A DNA stretch of 64,000 bases, taken from NCBI GenBank assembly GCA_963790435.1, contig CAWBOI010000002.1:62001-126000 (forward strand), read 5' to 3'. Positions within the stretch are counted from its first letter, which is position 1. Each line of letters begins with the position of its first letter. The notes under the pieces were generated by a model. It was given only the letters and a program-made list of their open reading frames with translations. It ran no database searches and had not been told where the DNA came from. The position numbers and the translations under genes are program-made. Source of the DNA: Ilyomonas sp963790435. GTDB taxonomy: Bacteria; Bacteroidota; Bacteroidia; Chitinophagales; Chitinophagaceae. Of the stretch, positions 61,486 through 64,000 are shown piece by piece.

Positions 61486-62208
61486 ATGAAAACAACAATT
61501 TCCGTTTTAGCAATAAGTTTGTTTTTGCTTCTTTTTGCAGCAGCCTGCACTTCTAAGCCATCTGCAAACCTCCTTATCAACGGAAGTGCAGAAATACCAA
61601 AGTATGATACCGTTCCAAAAGGTTGGGAAAATATACAAGGGAAATGGGTTTCTGCAGAAGGCGACAGTGCGCATCACGATTATGCACATGCGCAGGACAG
61701 CAGCCATTATTTTTTTGGAGGTTACGGTTTGCTTTGCATTCTGCAACAGGATGCAGATGTTTCAAAATACGCAAGAAGTATTGATGGTAAAAAGCAAAAA
61801 TTTGTTGTAAGCGGATTTGAACAAACCTTAGACCAGGGACCACTTTCCGACCAGGGAATGTTGAAAATAGAATGTTTGGATACAACTAAGAACAAAACCC
61901 TTTATAGTGATTCTACCGATACATTAATGAGCAAAACCAAATGGCTGGCAGTAGCAGATACGTTTTTAGTGCCGCCAGCTACACGATTCATTAGAGTTCA
62001 ATTGATTGCCTTTAGAAATGTGGGTGGTGATAACGATGGATACTTTGATAACATCAGCTTAGTGGCTTTGCCTGCTCAAAACTATTTTTTAATCATTATA
62101 ATAATTGCTGTAATACTAACAGGCATTGCGGACTGTGTTGTATTTCCGCAAAAGAAAACGACAAATCAACATAAAGAATCAATAACCTGTAATCATAAAA
62201 TATCAAAC
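61486..62208 (+). CDS. Lipoprotein with C-terminal membrane helix, fused in frame to the next gene
   Basis: Starts with a lipoprotein signal (lipobox AAACTSKP) and continues as a jelly-roll-like domain: ANLLINGSAEIPKYDTVPKG, WENIQGKWVS, RFIRVQLIAFRNVGGDNDGY with FDNISLVAL, a pattern of carbohydrate-binding-like modules. A hydrophobic helix (FLIIIIIAVILTGIADCVVF) ends this part. No stop codon occurs before the lipoprotein gene at 62209, so the open frame runs to 62790 (434 residues). The internal signal peptide shows that two proteins are meant; the stop was lost by mutation or read error. Confidence 0.6.
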
Positions 62209-62790
62209 ATGAAACACTTATTTTTTGTAACAGCAATATTCGTTATTGCGTCGTCTCTATCCTGCAACAATAGCAGCGCAAGTAAAGCAACCAATAAAGA
62301 TGAGGCTGCCACGGAGAACGCAACTTCATCTTCATCCACAGGTGATGCTGTTTTTTCTTACAACTTAGACGGAACAACGGTTTCCGGTGGCGAAGTGGAT
62401 GCAACACAAACAAACAATATAGCCTATATTACCCAAACTAATAATGGCAATAAGCTAACGTTTTTTCTTGGTGATGCATATCAGGAAAATACAGAAACGT
62501 TTTCGCATTCATTACGGTTTGCAATACCTGATAAAACAGGCGCAGTAACGCTAACTCCTAATGAAGACAACTGGAACATACAACTTTTTTTAGGCAACGA
62601 TAAGAACGACAAATATATTCTGTATGCTAACGAGACTTTTAATATTACACTAACAAACATTTCTTCAACACGTGTTTCAGGCACCTTTTCCGGGAAAGTA
62701 AAATTAGTAGAAGGACAAGGATCCGGTAAAGCTGAGCTTACCATAACCGATGGAAAGTTCGACATTCCGGTTCGCAGCGATAAACAGTAA
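62209..62790 (+). CDS. Lipoprotein, unknown function (paralogue of 58094-58687)
   Basis: A 193-residue lipoprotein starting at an ATG inside the larger open frame, with its own signal and lipobox (IASSLSCNN). After a Ser/Thr/Asn linker come beta strands ending LTNISSTRVSGTFSGKV and LTITDGKFDIPV, paralogous to the protein at 58094. The presence of a complete signal sequence after about 240 residues of another protein indicates that translation normally starts here. Confidence 0.65.
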   Translation: MKHLFFVTAIFVIASSLSCNNSSASKATNKDEAATENATSSSSTGDAVFSYNLDGTTVSGGEVDATQTNNIAYITQTNNGNKLTFFLGDAYQENTETFSHSLRFAIPDKTGAVTLTPNEDNWNIQLFLGNDKNDKYILYANETFNITLTNISSTRVSGTFSGKVKLVEGQGSGKAELTITDGKFDIPVRSDKQ

Positions 62791-62848
62791 TCAGGTTAAG
62801 TTTTTTCATGTAAAAAATCATACAGTTTCCTTCAAACAATTAAAAATC

Positions 62849-63311
62849 ATGAAGCAGTTATTTATTATTTCAATAGTCATTATTTCGCTCGCAACATATT
62901 CCTGCAGGAACACCAACTCTTCATCAAACTCTTCAAGAACAAATTCTGCTGAAACCAATCCACCAGCAATTCTATCATCATCTTCGTCATCAACAGCTAT
63001 GCCAGCCAACGCTGACAATTCTAACGAATTGATGGATACCACAAAACTAAAATCGGATATGAACGATATGTTGAACTCGGTGATCAGTGGTAAACCTGAT
63101 ACAACAAAACTGAAAAAAGCAGCCGGAGATATCATGACCACAGATGCCGAATATGTTATCGGATTCAGGCATTGATAAAATGTATGGTAACAGTAATGAT
63201 CCTTCTGTGAAAGCGGCTGCGGATGCACTGAAAAAGGCGCGAAATGGAATGGGCATAACACCTGGCAAATTAGACAGCATGAGAAAGGAAGCCTCTGCCT
63301 TGCAACATTAA
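62849..63311 (+). pseudogene. Small lipoprotein, frameshifted
   Basis: Starts KQLFIISIVIISLATYSC with a lipobox at ATYSC, then a Ser/Asn-rich linker and KLKSDMNDMLNSVISGKPDT, TKLKKAAGDIMTTDAE. Near 63160 the frame has to change by +1 to give DSGIDKMYGNSNDPSVKAAA, DALKKARNGMGITPGKLDSM and the stop at 63309. The two parts are both helical and alanine-rich. In the uncorrected frame the protein would stop after about 109 residues. Function unknown. Confidence 0.6.
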
Positions 63312-63470
63312 TTTCTTCATTTTAAATCATAAACATAAACAAAGAAATACCCCTTGTTTGTTAGTGTTCAATTTTCAGCCTTAAGCCCTGAAAAGCAATA
63401 CAGTTAAACACTACAGCCTTTGATTCATTGCTCTCTTTTTAATTACACAACTGGTTAAAAAATAAAAATG

Positions 63471-64000
63471 ATGAAAACAAAAACGGTAAGTTTACTCATA
63501 TTAATTGCCTGCGCTATTGCAGCATTCACCTCATGCAATTCCAGTGCATCTTCCAACAACAATCCTGCTTCTGAAAGCAATACCAGCAGTGGCATTCCCG
63601 GCTCAGGAAACGATACATATTTAGAGATGAGCAGCAATACGGTTGGCAAGCAATTATCTATGCAAATACTTATCAAAGCTTACTTATCGGCAAGCGGAAA
63701 ACTAAGAACCGAAATGTATAAGATAACCAATGATAAGCCATCTCTAATTATGGCAGGGCTTGCCGATGTCAACAACCCTTTGCAAACCACTTTGCTTGAC
63801 GACAGCGCAAAAAAATTCACGTCTCATCATATTGATACGGCTGGTAGCAACAATGACGATGCAGGACACACAACGTATGCCGTTTCAAAAATAGGTAACG
63901 AAACCATCAACGGTTTTAACTGCACTCATGCCCGTGTAATTGCTACCAAACACTATAGCGGAGCAGCAGCCAGTTTTATGAATGGAACCGATACTACTGA
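63471..64000 (+). CDS. DUF4412-like lipoprotein, cut by the window end
   Basis: The frame is open from the ATG at 63471 (or 63468) to the end of the window, 176 codons, with no stop. Lipoprotein signal with lipobox AAFTSCNS, a Ser/Asn-rich linker, and then TYLEMSSNTVGKQLSMQILI and SKIGNETINGFNCTHARVIA. The last matches KLGNETVNGYNCTHAKLV in the DUF4412 protein at 57016, so the two are paralogues that bracket the run of secreted genes. Confidence 0.75.
   Translation, partial: MKTKTVSLLILIACAIAAFTSCNSSASSNNNPASESNTSSGIPGSGNDTYLEMSSNTVGKQLSMQILIKAYLSASGKLRTEMYKITNDKPSLIMAGLADVNNPLQTTLLDDSAKKFTSHHIDTAGSNNDDAGHTTYAVSKIGNETINGFNCTHARVIATKHYSGAAASFMNGTDTT

Overview
The window looks like chromosomal DNA of a Bacteroidota bacterium, most likely the Chitinophagaceae branch. 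The lipid A genes include a fused LpxC/FabZ, one promoter fits the Bacteroidota pattern (TTG, 19 bases, TACTTTTG), there is a PadR-PspC pair, a ScyD-type propeller lipoprotein and many small Bacteroidota-style lipoproteins. Almost every gene to about 40 kb is an ordinary intact housekeeping or accessory gene.

Layout. 1-11 kb: the tail of an AAA+ ATPase, an RtcB RNA ligase, an APC permease, a sarcosine-oxidase-like flavoenzyme, and a likely regulon in which a PAS-LuxR regulator sits between two secreted-protein genes (ScyD-like propeller, vanadium haloperoxidase-like) that share a promoter box. 11-20 kb: BON/SH3 stress-type proteins, rhomboid protease, a glutathionylspermidine-synthase-like gene with two duplicated small lipoproteins (YgiC/YgiB-like), AI-2E family permease, tRNA-Phe with two odd tRNA 5'-half copies beside it, asnS, a SMUG2-type glycosylase. 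20-27 kb: the lipid A block HD-lpxD-lpxC/fabZ-lpxA on the minus strand, interrupted by a TerC-like gene and a diacylglycerol kinase. 27-40 kb: padR-pspC, a sugar block (glycosyltransferase, UDP-galactopyranose mutase, GH-A clan hydrolase), a class III aminotransferase, gamma carbonic anhydrase, rsgA, a receiver-only regulator, alanine dehydrogenase and tsaE.

41-64 kb differs: many genes are broken by single-base frameshifts. An RND efflux operon has a decayed outer membrane gene, an intact adaptor, a first pump gene with four +1 insertions and an intact tandem pump copy. Next come a hexuronate-type MFS transporter with frameshifted KDPG aldolase and KDG kinase genes, a LytTR regulator with a TPR sensor kinase, and a run of secreted proteins and lipoproteins (two DUF4412-like) continuing past the window edge. 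The breaks are either real decay or uncorrected sequencing errors; their strong bias to +1 insertions argues for checking reads first.

Beyond the genes, the most striking signal is a short word, GCAAAAACAAA, found 24 times (plus nine copies of GCAAAACCAAA), in both orientations, in different reading frames and often at gene ends, in one case as an inverted pair like a terminator. It behaves like a DNA uptake sequence or another genome-wide signal. A second signal is a family of degenerate seven-base tandem repeats in gaps between genes. I found no CRISPR array, rRNA, prophage or complete insertion sequence.
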